DNA from: JAWKUK01 sp041398605
GTDB taxonomy: Bacteria > Planctomycetota > UBA1135 > GCA-002686595
Assembly: GCA_041398605.1 (NCBI GenBank)
Contig: JAWKUK010000006.1
Span: 124,001 to 188,000 of the forward strand
Reading direction: 5' to 3'
Length of the DNA: 64,000 bases
Both the position numbers and the translations under genes were made by a program. Shown here piece after piece: positions 32,916 through 43,993 of the stretch. Below the pieces are notes generated by a model. It worked only from the letters and a program-made list of their open reading frames with translations. It ran no database searches and had not been told where the DNA came from. Each line of letters begins with the position of its first letter. Positions within the stretch are counted from its first letter, which is position 1.

Positions 32916-34127
32916 TCAGCCGCGCAGGTTGCGCGCGAGCTGATTCAGGAATAGGCCGACATCGGTCACGACGCCGACCGTCTGTGACGAGCCGCGGTCC
33001 GCGAGCTTCGTCACGACCGCCGGGTTGATGTCGACGCACACGACGCGAACCCACGAGGGCAGCATGTTCCCGACGCCGATCGAGTGCAGCATCGTGCTGA
33101 GCATCAGCACCATCTTCACGCCCTCCAAAGCGCTCGCGTAGCGCTCCTGCGCCTCGACGAGGTCCATGATCGTGTCCGGCAGCGGGCCGTCGTCGCGGAT
33201 CGATCCAGCGAGCACGAACTCGACCTTGCTCTCGACACACGCGTGCATGATCCCGCGCGTCAAGACGCCCTGCTCGACGGCCGCGGCGATCGAGCCCGCA
33301 TGGTTGATGCGGTTGATGGCGCGCATGTGGTTCTTGTGGCCCTCTTCGACCGGCGATCCGGTCTCTAGGTTTACGCCGAGCGATGTCCCAAAGAACGTGT
33401 GCTCGATGTCGTGCACGGCGAGGGCGTTCCCTGACAGGAGGACATCGACCCACCCACCGCGGACGAGCTCGCAGAAGTAGTCGATGCCCCCGGTGTGGAT
33501 CACGACCGGCCCCGCGACGACCGCGATGCGGCCGCCAGACCTGCGCACGTCGCGCATCATGTCGGCCACCCGAGCGACGCTGGTCTCGACGCGGCGCTCC
33601 GAGCTGATGTCGTTGCTCATGAAAGCGAAGCCGTGCCGGTCCCGCTCGCGGTATTCGGGCGCGACACGGATGCCCTCGACGCCGCACACGACGCGGTCAC
33701 CGGCGCGAACGTCCCGCAGCTTCCGGCAGAACGGCGCGCTGCCCTCGACGACGACGATGACGGCGTCCATGCGCTGCTTCTCGACGTCGACCCACTTGCC
33801 GCCGATTCGGATCTGCGTCCGGTGGTTGGTCGTCGAGTAGAAGTCTTCGGGGACACAGCTGTCCTTGGGCGCCACGTCGAAGCGCGCGTCGCGCTCTGAC
33901 TCCATCCGGCACCCGTACGGGACGACGTCCTCGAGCAGCGCGCGCAGCGCGGCCTCCGTCGGCGCGGACAGGCGCAGCTTTGCGAAGGAGAAGTCGTCGT
34001 TTGTGCGCCCGATGTCGAAGCGCAGCACCTCGTAGGCGGCGCCGTGCTCGACGATGCGGTCGAAGATCCGCTCGAGGACCTTGGAATCGATGAGGTGACC
34101 TTCGACCGTGACGGTTTCGCTGAACAT
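32916..34127 (-). CDS. TIGR00300-type protein (LOR/SDH N-domain; putative archaeal-type ornithine cyclodeaminase)
   Basis: A 403-residue cytoplasmic protein. The N-terminal 100 residues (VTVEGHLIDSKVLERIFDRI, then YEVLRFDIGRTNDDFSFAKL) match the LOR/SDH bifunctional-enzyme conserved domain. The rest has a deoxyhypusine-synthase-like NAD-binding fold (RIAVVAGPVVIHTGGIDYFC, VDVLLSGNALAVHDIEHTFF, LVEAQERYASALEGVKMVLM). This is the architecture of the TIGR00300 family, whose relatives are ornithine cyclodeaminase/ArgZ-type enzymes making proline from ornithine. Activity here is inferred from family. It stands alone; the neighbours give no arginine pathway context. Confidence 0.82.
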   Translation of the reverse strand: MFSETVTVEGHLIDSKVLERIFDRIVEHGAAYEVLRFDIGRTNDDFSFAKLRLSAPTEAALRALLEDVVPYGCRMESERDARFDVAPKDSCVPEDFYSTTNHRTQIRIGGKWVDVEKQRMDAVIVVVEGSAPFCRKLRDVRAGDRVVCGVEGIRVAPEYRERDRHGFAFMSNDISSERRVETSVARVADMMRDVRRSGGRIAVVAGPVVIHTGGIDYFCELVRGGWVDVLLSGNALAVHDIEHTFFGTSLGVNLETGSPVEEGHKNHMRAINRINHAGSIAAAVEQGVLTRGIMHACVESKVEFVLAGSIRDDGPLPDTIMDLVEAQERYASALEGVKMVLMLSTMLHSIGVGNMLPSWVRVVCVDINPAVVTKLADRGSSQTVGVVTDVGLFLNQLARNLRG

Positions 34128-34219
34128 GGCTATTGGGCGGCGTACGACGCGCCGGCGTCGCCCGCATGATCCACGCCCGCGAGGTGGATCAGCAACCCCG
34201 AATCACGATCGCCGCCGAG

Positions 34220-35314
34220 TCACTGCGCCAAGAGGCCGAGCTGGACGAAGGCCTCGCCGTGCTGACGCAAGAGCTCCTGCGCGAGCGGGACCGCCTGGCG
34301 ACCGTCTTCACGCATGTACCAGACCCGCGCCCGGCTGCCGCGTGTATAGGGCCACAGGGTGCGGTCGTTCGGCGCGTTGCTGGCGAACTCCGCGAGCTTC
34401 CGCAGGCCCGGATTCTGCTCGAGCACTTCGGCCGTGGGGGGCTCCAGGGCGCCGCTGGCGAAGAGCGCCGAGAGCGACATCGGCCCCGGCGAGGCCGTCC
34501 TGCTGCCGTCGGGCTGCTCACAGCCTGAGTCGAAGAACGGCGCAAGGAGCGCCGCGTGCTCGCTCGCGATGATCCGAGCGACCGCGAGCGGGTCGACCTC
34601 CGCGGGCGTTGGCGCTTCCGATTGGGCTTGGTCCGCGCCCATCGGGCCCTCGACGTCGTCGGCGGAAGGATCGACGGCGACTGCGTCGTGCGCCGGCACC
34701 TCCGACTTCGACTGCGATCGATCGGGGTCCTCGGCGGCGCCGCTCGACGCCACCGCGTGCTCAGCGGCACGCTGGGCTGATGCGGTGGCTGCGGCCTGAG
34801 CGACGGCCTGCGCTTCGACCTGGGCGCGCAACGCGCGCAGCTCGGACTCTGCCGCGCGCGCGCGCCGCTCCAGCGCGCGGAACTCAGCCGGGTCTACGCC
34901 GCTTGGCCCTTCCTCGTTCGCTCCCAGAGAGGGCTGGACGGGGGCGCTCGCCCCGACGAGCGAGGCGTGCTCCGCATCGAGCTCTTGCAGGGACGCGCGC
35001 AGCGCCTGGTTCTCGGACTCGAGCTGGCTCACGCTCTCTTGCGCCGCCTCGATCTCCTCGGACCACTGATTGACGCGCCGCTCGAGCCGCGCCCGCTCCT
35101 TGGCGGTCCCCTCGACCTGCTCGCGCAGCGCGACGATCTCACGCACGAATGCAGGGTCTGGCTGGCTCGGCCGCTTGACCACCGCGACGCCGAACAGCAC
35201 GACGACAACGGCAAGGACGATGACCACGACGCCCGGGATCGGGCTCGTGCGGGCGGCGTTGAGCTGGGTCTTCGGGACCATAGTCTGGGATCCGACGTGG
35301 GGCGCGAGGGGCAT
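34220..35314 (-). CDS. Membrane-anchored coiled-coil protein of unknown function
   Basis: 364 residues. A short N-terminal cytoplasmic part is followed by one membrane helix (PGVVVIVLAVVVVLFGVAVV, about 27-46) and a long heptad-like region (FVREIVALREQVEGTAKERA and SQLESENQALRASLQELDAE). A Pro/Ala/Ser/Asp-rich linker leads to a C-terminal conserved-looking segment (NDRTLWPYTRGSRARVWYMR). The ATG at 35314 is preceded by GAGG at good spacing; an in-frame ATG at 35281 would remove 11 residues. Probably a periplasm-facing structural or adaptor protein. No family recognised. Confidence 0.65.
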   Translation of the reverse strand: MPLAPHVGSQTMVPKTQLNAARTSPIPGVVVIVLAVVVVLFGVAVVKRPSQPDPAFVREIVALREQVEGTAKERARLERRVNQWSEEIEAAQESVSQLESENQALRASLQELDAEHASLVGASAPVQPSLGANEEGPSGVDPAEFRALERRARAAESELRALRAQVEAQAVAQAAATASAQRAAEHAVASSGAAEDPDRSQSKSEVPAHDAVAVDPSADDVEGPMGADQAQSEAPTPAEVDPLAVARIIASEHAALLAPFFDSGCEQPDGSRTASPGPMSLSALFASGALEPPTAEVLEQNPGLRKLAEFASNAPNDRTLWPYTRGSRARVWYMREDGRQAVPLAQELLRQHGEAFVQLGLLAQ

Positions 35315-35472
35315 GCAGGGCCTCAGCGCGAGGACGCCGGGACACCGGAGAGTGTTTCGACCAACGCCGCACCTGGACCTAAGTCGAGGCCCAGTTCGAG
35401 GCCTGGATCCAGCCGCGGTACGCCCGCGGCGCCCCCAACACCGTCCCGCAGGTCAGCGGGCTTGGCGGCCGT

Positions 35473-36720
35473 TCAGAGGCGCGGCCAGGGCCCAAAGCGC
35501 CGCGCCAGGGTGGTCAAGACCAGGATCCCGCCTGCAAACCCGAGCGACGTGAGCACCGCCCACACGGGACCGAGGTGACCCAGCGTGAAGAGCTCGGTCC
35601 GACCCGAGAGCAGCAACAGGTCAACGACCAGCTGGTAGGCGAGGTAAGCAAAGAGCGGGTTCTCACCGACCGGCCGCAGCGGCTCGGCCCACCGTCGCCA
35701 GCCGCGCACGTCGATGGCCCAGGCTGCCGCCAGCCAAACCACGCCCGCGGCCGCCGCGGAGTAGAGGCCCCAGCTCGGCGTCGCGCGCAGCTTGTTGACG
35801 CCAAAATGCGGCTGGAGCGCGACGGCCACCGCGAGCGCGCCGACGACGACCACTGCGGCCCAAGCCAACTGGCGCGCTGGGCGCTCGATCCGCGTCGGCC
35901 CTGCGAGCAGTGACCCGATGAGCACGCCCACCAGGACAACTGCGCCGTGGGTACCGAAGACCCCGCCCAAGTCGAGCCACCCCCAGAGGCTCGGCCACCC
36001 CTCGCGTCCGAGCGCGCGCGTCCACGCATAGAGCCCGAGGCAGAGCGCGACCGCGCCGACCAGGAGCGCGCGCCGGCCGCGCGCGGCGAGCGAGACGAGC
36101 GCGCCCAGGCCGTACGTCCAGCCGATGATGCCGAGGATCCCCCACCAGCCGGGGCGGAGCCAGCCGCCGTCAGCGTGCCGGTACGCGACCAGCGCCACCC
36201 CGAGGCCGAGGAGCCCCGCCGCGCGCAGGGCCAGCGCGACGCGGCGCGCGCGCTCCCCTGCGGACGGCGCGCGGTGCCACGCGCAGAGCACGCTTGCGAG
36301 CGCCAGCGCCGCCCACGCGCGTTTGGGCCAGCCCGTCGCCTCGTCCTGTGCATTGACAAACAGCACGCCGACGAACAAGAGCGTGGCGACGCGCCGCGCG
36401 ATTCGGCGCACGAGCGCGCTGGTGCTCGCGCCCTTTGCCCGCGCCGCGGCCTCGGCGAGCGGGATCGCGAGCCCGACGATGAACAGGAAGGCTGGGAAGA
36501 CGGCGTCCGCGATGGTCATGCCCTCGCCGTTCGGCGGGTGCAAGTGCTTCCAGATCGCCGGCGCGCTCGGCAGCGTCGAGAGGTGCCAGCCAAACACCAT
36601 GAAGAGCCCCGTCGCGCCGCGCACGACGTCGACGGACGCGTGGCGCGCGGCGCCGAGCGCGGGCTCGGCGCGCTGCGCCGTCGGCGACTCGCGCTCCTCA
36701 TAATCGCGTGGCCTCTTCAC
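35473..36720 (-). CDS. NagX/DUF5009-like membrane acyltransferase
   Basis: A 415-residue polytopic protein with about ten hydrophobic segments. The N-terminus has SVDVVRGATGLFMVFGWHLS, then the HPPNGEGMTIADAVFPAFLF loop and helix. Late in the protein WAEPLRPVGENPLFAYLAYQ matches the GxNPLxxY pattern of heparan-alpha-glucosaminide N-acetyltransferase relatives (NagX, DUF5009). Such proteins transfer acetyl groups from cytoplasmic acetyl-CoA to sugars across the membrane; here the acceptor is unknown. It is monocistronic on the minus strand. Confidence 0.82.
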   Translation of the reverse strand: MKRPRDYEERESPTAQRAEPALGAARHASVDVVRGATGLFMVFGWHLSTLPSAPAIWKHLHPPNGEGMTIADAVFPAFLFIVGLAIPLAEAAARAKGASTSALVRRIARRVATLLFVGVLFVNAQDEATGWPKRAWAALALASVLCAWHRAPSAGERARRVALALRAAGLLGLGVALVAYRHADGGWLRPGWWGILGIIGWTYGLGALVSLAARGRRALLVGAVALCLGLYAWTRALGREGWPSLWGWLDLGGVFGTHGAVVLVGVLIGSLLAGPTRIERPARQLAWAAVVVVGALAVAVALQPHFGVNKLRATPSWGLYSAAAAGVVWLAAAWAIDVRGWRRWAEPLRPVGENPLFAYLAYQLVVDLLLLSGRTELFTLGHLGPVWAVLTSLGFAGGILVLTTLARRFGPWPRL

Positions 36721-37046
36721 GTCGCGATGTCACGGAGCGTCGGCTCGGAGTTCGCGGCGCAATGGCCGCACGATCTGCGGAGCTCAAGACACCTGGCGAG
36801 GACTGCGTTGGTCCCCTTGGGCGGCAGCGCCGGGGCGAAGGAGCAGGTGAGCATGGGCTCGGCAAACAACGAGGGATCGGCGCGGACACTCACGCCGAAT
36901 GAGAGCAACCGGGTGAATCGAGGAGCCCGCGCCGAAGAATGCGGCGCGCAGCGTCCTGTGGTGCGAGCACCGGCTAGGGCCGGATCACCACTCTCCACGC
37001 GCTCGTCGCTGCGAAGCATGCGAGCGCACGGGACTCGCTGGGCCTC
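36721..37046. other. Intergenic stretch, no feature seen
   Basis: 326 bases between the acyltransferase gene and the 3' end of fadD. I see no convincing gene, repeat or hairpin. The promoter of the NagX-like gene should lie at the left end. Confidence 0.5.
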
Positions 37047-38723
<1,677 letters not shown>

Positions 38724-38739
38724 GGTACGAGGGAGCATA

Positions 38740-38756
38740 GCGCAGCGTCGCTGCGC
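38740..38756. promoter_or_regulatory. Short palindrome in the fadD/acyltransferase divergent region
   Basis: GCGCAGC (38740-38746) and GCTGCGC (38750-38756) form a 7-bp inverted repeat with a 3-nt centre, 17 nt upstream of the fadD start. It could be an operator or an mRNA hairpin. It does not match the TTGACAC/GTGTCAA site of the fadE region, so shared control by that TetR is not supported. Confidence 0.3.
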
Positions 38757-38868
38757 CACAGGCAGTTGTCACGGAGGATCCAACAGGCCCCCACGGCGGG
38801 CCCAAGCACAGCATCGACCGCTTGGGGCTGGCATCAGCGCCTGCGACCCCGGAGAATCGAGGGCGCCC

Positions 38869-40164
38869 ATGGGCGCCACCTACCGAGTCATTCGCGCCTG
38901 GGCGCGCCTCCTCGTCGCGACGTGGTACCGCACGAGCTTCACCGGAGCCCCCCTCCCCGAGGACGCTCCGTGCATCCTCGTCGTGAACCACTCGAACGGG
39001 CTCTGCGACGGGCACTTCCAGCTAGCCGTGACCCCGCGCCCGGTCCGCGTCCTCGCGAAGTTCCGGCTGTTCGAGATCCCGGTCCTGGGCTGGCTCGTCA
39101 AGAACACGGGCGCGATCCCCGTGTACCGCAAGAAGGACGGGGTCGACACGACGCGCAACGCGCTGTCGTTCCGCGCGATCCACGAAGCGCTCGCTGCTGG
39201 CGACGTGATCGCCATTTTCCCCGAAGGGGAGTCGCGGGGGACGCCATACCTGCGCGAGCTGAAGACCGGAGCGGCGCGGATGGCGCTCGGCGCGGAAGAG
39301 GCCGCAGAATGGCGCGCGGGGATCCGCATCGTGCCGGTCGGCATCACCTACGAGGACATCGACCGGTTCCGCAGCCGCGCGGAGGCCTGGATCGGCGAGT
39401 CGTTCGCGGTCCACGACTCGATCGACGCGTGGAACCACAGCCCGATCCTCGCTGGGCGCGCCCTCACCCAGCGCATCGGCCAGGAGATGCGCGCGCTGAG
39501 CCTGCAGGTGCCGCCCGGTGATGACATGGGCGAGAGCGCGCGCGCCCTCGCGTGCGCCGTCGAGCGGCTGATGCCGCCCAGCGACGAGCCGCTCGCGAAG
39601 CGCCGCCAGGACGCGTGGGACCGGTTCGAGCGCCTGCGCGCCCGCGACCCCGAGGGGCACGCGCGCAGGGTCGAGGCGGCGCTCCAGTTGGACCAAAACC
39701 TCCGCACGCACCGCCTCACGACGCGCGAAGTGTTCGAGGCGCATACGCCCTCGCCGCTGAGCCTCATCGGGGAACTGACGCTGCGCGGGGTCCTCGGCGT
39801 CCCTGCGCTCGCGCTGTGCGCGGTGGCCTGGGGTCCGCCGGTGCTGATCGCGCGGCTCGTCGCGCGCCACGGCGCGAGCACGCCCGACAAGTTCGTCACG
39901 GTGACCCTGTTGATGACCTTCGCGGGGATGCTCCTCTGGCTCCCGCTGTTGGCCTGGCTGCTCATCGCGCAGGTCGGGGGCACGCTCGCGCTGGTCCTCT
40001 TCAGCGCGGTGACGCTGGGCGCGGCGACGCTGACCCGCGCGTTCGACAACTTGGCCGCGATGCGGCGCCTCTTCGGCCGCACCCGCCTGGCGGGGGACAA
40101 GGGCGCCAAGGCGCGGCTCGCCGAGACGCTGACCAAGTTCGGCGCGCTCCTCGAAAAGGCCTGA
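38869..40164 (+). CDS. PlsC-type 1-acyl-glycerol-phosphate acyltransferase-like membrane protein
   Basis: 431 residues. The acyltransferase domain has ILVVNHSNGLCDGHF (His/Asp catalytic motif in the longer-spaced form), then FRLFEIPVLGWLVKNTGAIP, the FPEGESRGTPYL glycerophosphate-binding motif and RIVPVGITYEDIDRFRS. The C-terminal 130 residues hold three or four membrane helices (LGVPALALCAVAWGPPVLIA, VTLLMTFAGMLLWLPLLAWL), as in the group of larger bacterial acyltransferases. It probably makes phospholipid from acyl donors. Divergent from fadD. Confidence 0.85.
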   Translation: MGATYRVIRAWARLLVATWYRTSFTGAPLPEDAPCILVVNHSNGLCDGHFQLAVTPRPVRVLAKFRLFEIPVLGWLVKNTGAIPVYRKKDGVDTTRNALSFRAIHEALAAGDVIAIFPEGESRGTPYLRELKTGAARMALGAEEAAEWRAGIRIVPVGITYEDIDRFRSRAEAWIGESFAVHDSIDAWNHSPILAGRALTQRIGQEMRALSLQVPPGDDMGESARALACAVERLMPPSDEPLAKRRQDAWDRFERLRARDPEGHARRVEAALQLDQNLRTHRLTTREVFEAHTPSPLSLIGELTLRGVLGVPALALCAVAWGPPVLIARLVARHGASTPDKFVTVTLLMTFAGMLLWLPLLAWLLIAQVGGTLALVLFSAVTLGAATLTRAFDNLAAMRRLFGRTRLAGDKGAKARLAETLTKFGALLEKA

Positions 40165-40203
40165 AGCTCCGCAACCGAAGTCGCGCCCGGCCGTCCACCC
40201 AGC

Positions 40204-40950
40204 ATGGAACGCCCCGGACTCGACTCTCACGGACTGCGCCAGACGCGGCGCCCCAAACGCGGGGGAGCCGCGCGTCACTCGCGCTCGAAGCAACACCAGC
40301 GAAGCGTGACGAGGGCGCTCACCAGCCTGGTGAGCGAGCTCGATGATCCGAGCGAGATCGGCATGGACGAGCGCGCGCGCCGCGCGCTCCTGGACGAAGA
40401 GCTCGCCGCGCTGTGCGACCACGGGCACCCCATCGCCTTCCCCGTCGAGGGCCACCTGACGCTCTTCCTGCTGCTGGATTGGCCGCGGCGACACGGCCTC
40501 ACGATCGCAGCGCGTGTCGCCGCGCAGCGCGCGGCCGCCGGCGCCGCGGACGCGCCCCTCATGCGGAGCCTCTCGGACGCGCGCCTCGCGCTCGTGCGCA
40601 CGACCCAGCGGGCCGGCGAGCGCGTCGGGTTCCAGGAGCTGAGCACGGGCCGCGCGCGCCAGGGCGTCATCGACAGCGATTGCACCTTGGGCGCGGGTGA
40701 GCTCATCCTCGGGCGCTTCGCGGAGGTGGAGCCCGACCTTTGGGCCCCGGTCTCCGACCTGCTCGTGATGCCCGAGTCCGCGGTCGATCTGGTGCGCGCG
40801 CACGCGCCGAGCTCGCCGCCGCCAGCGGCTGGCGCGCCGAACGAGCGCGTGCACGACGCCGTACGCCTCTTCCGCTGCTGGACCAGCGCGACGCTCCCTG
40901 GTGTCCGCCGCGATCACGCCGCGTGCGCGCGCAGCGGCCGGCGCTCATGA
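40204..40950 (+). CDS. Hypothetical protein
   Basis: A 248-residue frame following the acyltransferase by 39 nt. The first 30 residues are basic and may be untranslated. The middle looks like real protein (LDEELAALCDHGHPIAFPVE, then LTLFLLLDWPRRHGL, VGFQELSTGRARQGVIDSDC and LGRFAEVEPDLWAPVSDLLV). The last 40 residues are Pro/Arg-rich and could reflect a lost frame. No domain recognised and no signal peptide seen. Confidence 0.5.
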   Translation: MERPGLDSHGLRQTRRPKRGGAARHSRSKQHQRSVTRALTSLVSELDDPSEIGMDERARRALLDEELAALCDHGHPIAFPVEGHLTLFLLLDWPRRHGLTIAARVAAQRAAAGAADAPLMRSLSDARLALVRTTQRAGERVGFQELSTGRARQGVIDSDCTLGAGELILGRFAEVEPDLWAPVSDLLVMPESAVDLVRAHAPSSPPPAAGAPNERVHDAVRLFRCWTSATLPGVRRDHAACARSGRRS

Positions 40951-40978
40951 GGGCGCCGCTCGACCGTAGAATGGCGGG

Positions 40979-42388
40979 ATGCGACTCACCGAACTGGAGC
41001 TGCGCTGGACGCGGTGCTCGACGCGCTTGCCGTTCCGCTTCGGCCGCGCAACGATGACCGCGGCGCCGCTGCTCATGGCCCGTGTCGGGATGGACAACGG
41101 CGCAGCGACGCCCTATGTGGGCCGCTCCGCGGACCTCCTCGTCCCCAAGTGGTTCGACAAGGGCGCGGACACGACCGACGAGGAGGACCGCGCGGCGCTC
41201 ATCGCGAGCGCACGCGCGGCCGGAGAGGCTTGGCGGACAGCGTCGCAGGTTCATTCCAGCGTGTTCGAGCAGTGGCTCGCGGTGTACCGCGATCGCGTCG
41301 AAGCGGCGCCGCTCGAGGCGCAAGACAGGCTCGTCCGTGGGTTCGGGGTGGCGCTGGTCGAGCGCGCCGTCATCGACGCCGCGTGCCGCGCGGCGGGCGT
41401 CTCGTTCTTCGAAGCTTGGCGCCGCGACCTGTTCGGTGTCCGCGCGGGCGCGGCGGTGCCGTCACTCGCGGGGTTCGACCCCGCTCGGGCGTTCTCGCGT
41501 GCGCCGTTGAGCTCGGTGCGCGTTCGCCACACGGTGGGCATGGCGGACGAGCTGCGCGCGGCCGACGTCACGGCGGAGCAGCGCGGCGACGACGACCACC
41601 CGTGCAGCCTCGAAGAGGACATCGCGGCCTATGGCCTCGACGCGTTCAAGCTGAAGGTCGGCGGCGACGAAGCCGCGGACCTCGCGCGGCTGGAGGCGAT
41701 CGGCGCGGTCCTCGCCGAGCGCGCGCCAGGGGCGCTCGTCACGCTCGATGGCAACGAACAATACGCGGACCCCGGGCGCCTCGCTGACGTGCTCGAGCGC
41801 CTCGGTGGACGACCGCACGGCGCTGCGATCCTGGGCCACCTCGCCCACATCGAGCAGCCCGCGCCGCGCGCCGCGACGTTCCGTGAGGGGACGCGCGCGG
41901 GCCTCGCGCGCCTCGCCGCCTTCGCCCCCGTCATCATCGACGAGGCGGACCTCGGCCTCGAGGCCTTCCAGCGCGCGTTCGACCTGGGCTACCGCGGGAC
42001 CTCGGTCAAGAACTGCAAGGGCGTGTTCCGCGCGGTGCTGAACTACGGCCTGGCGGGCCAGCTTGGCGACGGGGCGTTCCTCGCCGGCGAGGACCTGACG
42101 AACCTGCCGCTGTTGCCGCTGCAACAGGACCTCGCGACCGCGGCGCTCCTCCACCTCCCGCACGTTGAGCGCAACGGGCACCACTACTTCCGCGGGCTCG
42201 GGCACCTGCCGCCCGAGGCGGCGCGCGCAGCCCTCGACCGGCACCCGGACCTCTATCGCGCGACCCCGGAAGGCACGGCGCTCCGCATCGCAGGCGGCCG
42301 TGTCCAGGTCGGTTCGCTCGACCAGGTCGGCTACGCATGCGGCGTCGAGGGCGCCTGGCTCGACGCTGCGCCCGCCGCCCCGCTGTGA
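40979..42388 (+). CDS. Enolase-superfamily (mandelate racemase/muconate lactonizing-like) enzyme
   Basis: 469 residues. The barrel half contains the superfamily catalytic set: FKLKVGGDEAADLARL with the KxK base, ALVTLDGNEQYADP with the first metal-binding Asp, LAHIEQPAPR with the Glu and VIIDEADLGLE with the third acidic ligand. The capping N-terminal domain begins LRWTRCSTRLPFRFGRATMT. It is somewhat longer than typical members (about 360-400) because of an extended first half. Enzymes of this fold abstract an alpha-proton from a carboxylate, for racemisation, dehydration or cycloisomerisation. It leads the apparent catabolic cluster 40979-46661, 177 nt before the oxidoreductase gene. Confidence 0.85.
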   Translation: MRLTELELRWTRCSTRLPFRFGRATMTAAPLLMARVGMDNGAATPYVGRSADLLVPKWFDKGADTTDEEDRAALIASARAAGEAWRTASQVHSSVFEQWLAVYRDRVEAAPLEAQDRLVRGFGVALVERAVIDAACRAAGVSFFEAWRRDLFGVRAGAAVPSLAGFDPARAFSRAPLSSVRVRHTVGMADELRAADVTAEQRGDDDHPCSLEEDIAAYGLDAFKLKVGGDEAADLARLEAIGAVLAERAPGALVTLDGNEQYADPGRLADVLERLGGRPHGAAILGHLAHIEQPAPRAATFREGTRAGLARLAAFAPVIIDEADLGLEAFQRAFDLGYRGTSVKNCKGVFRAVLNYGLAGQLGDGAFLAGEDLTNLPLLPLQQDLATAALLHLPHVERNGHHYFRGLGHLPPEAARAALDRHPDLYRATPEGTALRIAGGRVQVGSLDQVGYACGVEGAWLDAAPAAPL

Positions 42389-42565
42389 GCCTCCTCGGGG
42401 GCGCCCACCGCGCGTGAGGCGGGCCGCGACCACCTTCGCCCGGGGCGCCTCGCAACCCGCGCGCACCGTCCAGGTTCCGAGGTTGGGCTCGCCTCGCGGA
42501 GCTGCTTACGTCACCCTGGCGGGCCCGCTCTGGCCGCCCCAGGGGGTGACCGGCGATCGATACCC

Positions 42566-43993
42566 ATGAACTTCAAGGCCCCCGGCAGCTTCAAGAGCCC
42601 GAGCGCGTTCCGCGCGCGGCTGGCGGAGCTCGACCTCTCGATCGAGCTCGACGACACATTGGAGGGCAGCGCCGGCCCGCTCGGCGCGCCCCTCGAGGTC
42701 GCCGGGCTGCACATCCCGAACCGCTTCGTCGTGCACCCGATGGAGGGCTGGGACGGCACGCGCGGCGGCTCGCCGACGACACGTACGTTCCGCCGCTGGC
42801 GCAACTTCGGACGCAGCGGCGCGGGCTTGATCTGGGGCGGTGAGGCCTTCGCCGTGACCGCCGCGGGCCGCGCCAACCCGCACCAGCTGCACCTGCACGA
42901 GGGCGACGTCGTCGGCGACCTCTCGCGGCTGATCGACGAGGTCCGCGCCGGGCGTACGGAGATGGAGCTCGCCACGGACGCCGGCCCGATCGGTCTGCAG
43001 CTCACGCACTCCGGCCGCTGGTCGCGCCCGGACGATGGCCCGGCGCCGCAGATCGCCGCGCACGACCCGCTCCTCGACGCGCGGGTCGGCGTCGCGGCGG
43101 ACGCGCCGCTGCTGAGCGACGACGAGCTGCAACAGATCCGCGACCGCTACGTCACGGCGGCGACCCTCGCGCAGCGCGCTGGCTTCGACTTCGTCGACCT
43201 CAAGGCCTGCCACGGCTACCTCGCGCACGAGCTCCTCGGCGCGCGCTCGCGCCCCGGCCGGTACGGCGGCGACTTTGAGGGGCGCACGCGCTTCCTCTTC
43301 GAGCTCATCGACGCCGTGCGCGCCGCGTGCCCGGGCCTCGCGGTCGGCGTGCGGATCTCGCTGGCTGACGTCGTCCCCCACCGCGCGGACCCGCTGACAC
43401 GAGAGGGCCGCCCCGCGGCGCGCTCCTGGCAACACGGCTTCGGTGTCGACCACGACACCCCGACGCAGTTCCAGCTCGACGAGCCGATGCGCCTGCTGAC
43501 GGCGCTGGTCGAGCGCGACGTGCGCCTCGTGAACGTGACGCTCGGCAGCCCGTACTACAACCCGCACCTGCAGCGGCCCGCAGCGTATCCCCCGAGCGAC
43601 GGGTACCAGCCGTTCGCGGACCCGTTGATCCACGTCGCGCGCCACCTCGACGTCGTGCGCGAGGCGAAGGCGCGCGTCCCCGGCGTCGTCCTCGTCGGCA
43701 CCGGCTACACGTACCTGATGGAGTGGCTGCCCCACGTCGCGCAGGCCGAGGTCCGCGCCGGGCGTGTCGACCTCATCGGCCTCGGCCGCATGATGCTCTC
43801 GTACCCCGAGCTGCCGTACGACGTGCTCGCGGGCCGCGAGCTCGCGCGCAAGCGCATCTGCCGCACGTTCAGCGATTGCACGACCGCGCCGCGGCACGGG
43901 CTCGCGAGCGGCTGCTACCCCCTGGACCCCGCGTACCGCGACGCGGCAGAGGCGACGCGCGTCAAGGCCTTGAAGGACGCCATGCGCCGATGA
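42566..43993 (+). CDS. NADH:flavin oxidoreductase, Old Yellow Enzyme family
   Basis: 475 residues with a TIM-barrel FMN fold: LHIPNRFVVHPMEGWDG at the flavin end, then LIWGGEAFAV and PIGLQLTHSGRWSRP. DFVDLKACHGYLAHELLGAR is the substrate His/xxH region, and VDLIGLGRMMLSYPELPYDV is the phosphate-binding end. ICRTFSDCTTAPRHGLASGC carries three Cys that resemble the cluster region of longer OYE relatives, although the four-Cys motif is not clear. The enzyme should reduce or oxidise an unsaturated carbonyl compound. Its stop overlaps the transporter start (ATGA). Confidence 0.88.
   Translation: MNFKAPGSFKSPSAFRARLAELDLSIELDDTLEGSAGPLGAPLEVAGLHIPNRFVVHPMEGWDGTRGGSPTTRTFRRWRNFGRSGAGLIWGGEAFAVTAAGRANPHQLHLHEGDVVGDLSRLIDEVRAGRTEMELATDAGPIGLQLTHSGRWSRPDDGPAPQIAAHDPLLDARVGVAADAPLLSDDELQQIRDRYVTAATLAQRAGFDFVDLKACHGYLAHELLGARSRPGRYGGDFEGRTRFLFELIDAVRAACPGLAVGVRISLADVVPHRADPLTREGRPAARSWQHGFGVDHDTPTQFQLDEPMRLLTALVERDVRLVNVTLGSPYYNPHLQRPAAYPPSDGYQPFADPLIHVARHLDVVREAKARVPGVVLVGTGYTYLMEWLPHVAQAEVRAGRVDLIGLGRMMLSYPELPYDVLAGRELARKRICRTFSDCTTAPRHGLASGCYPLDPAYRDAAEATRVKALKDAMRR

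Noticed and set aside
39022..40917. A 631-codon minus-strand open frame across the acyltransferase gene
   Set aside because: Composition is Arg/Glu/Asp/Ala-rich, no motif is recognisable, and it lies opposite conserved PlsC motifs.
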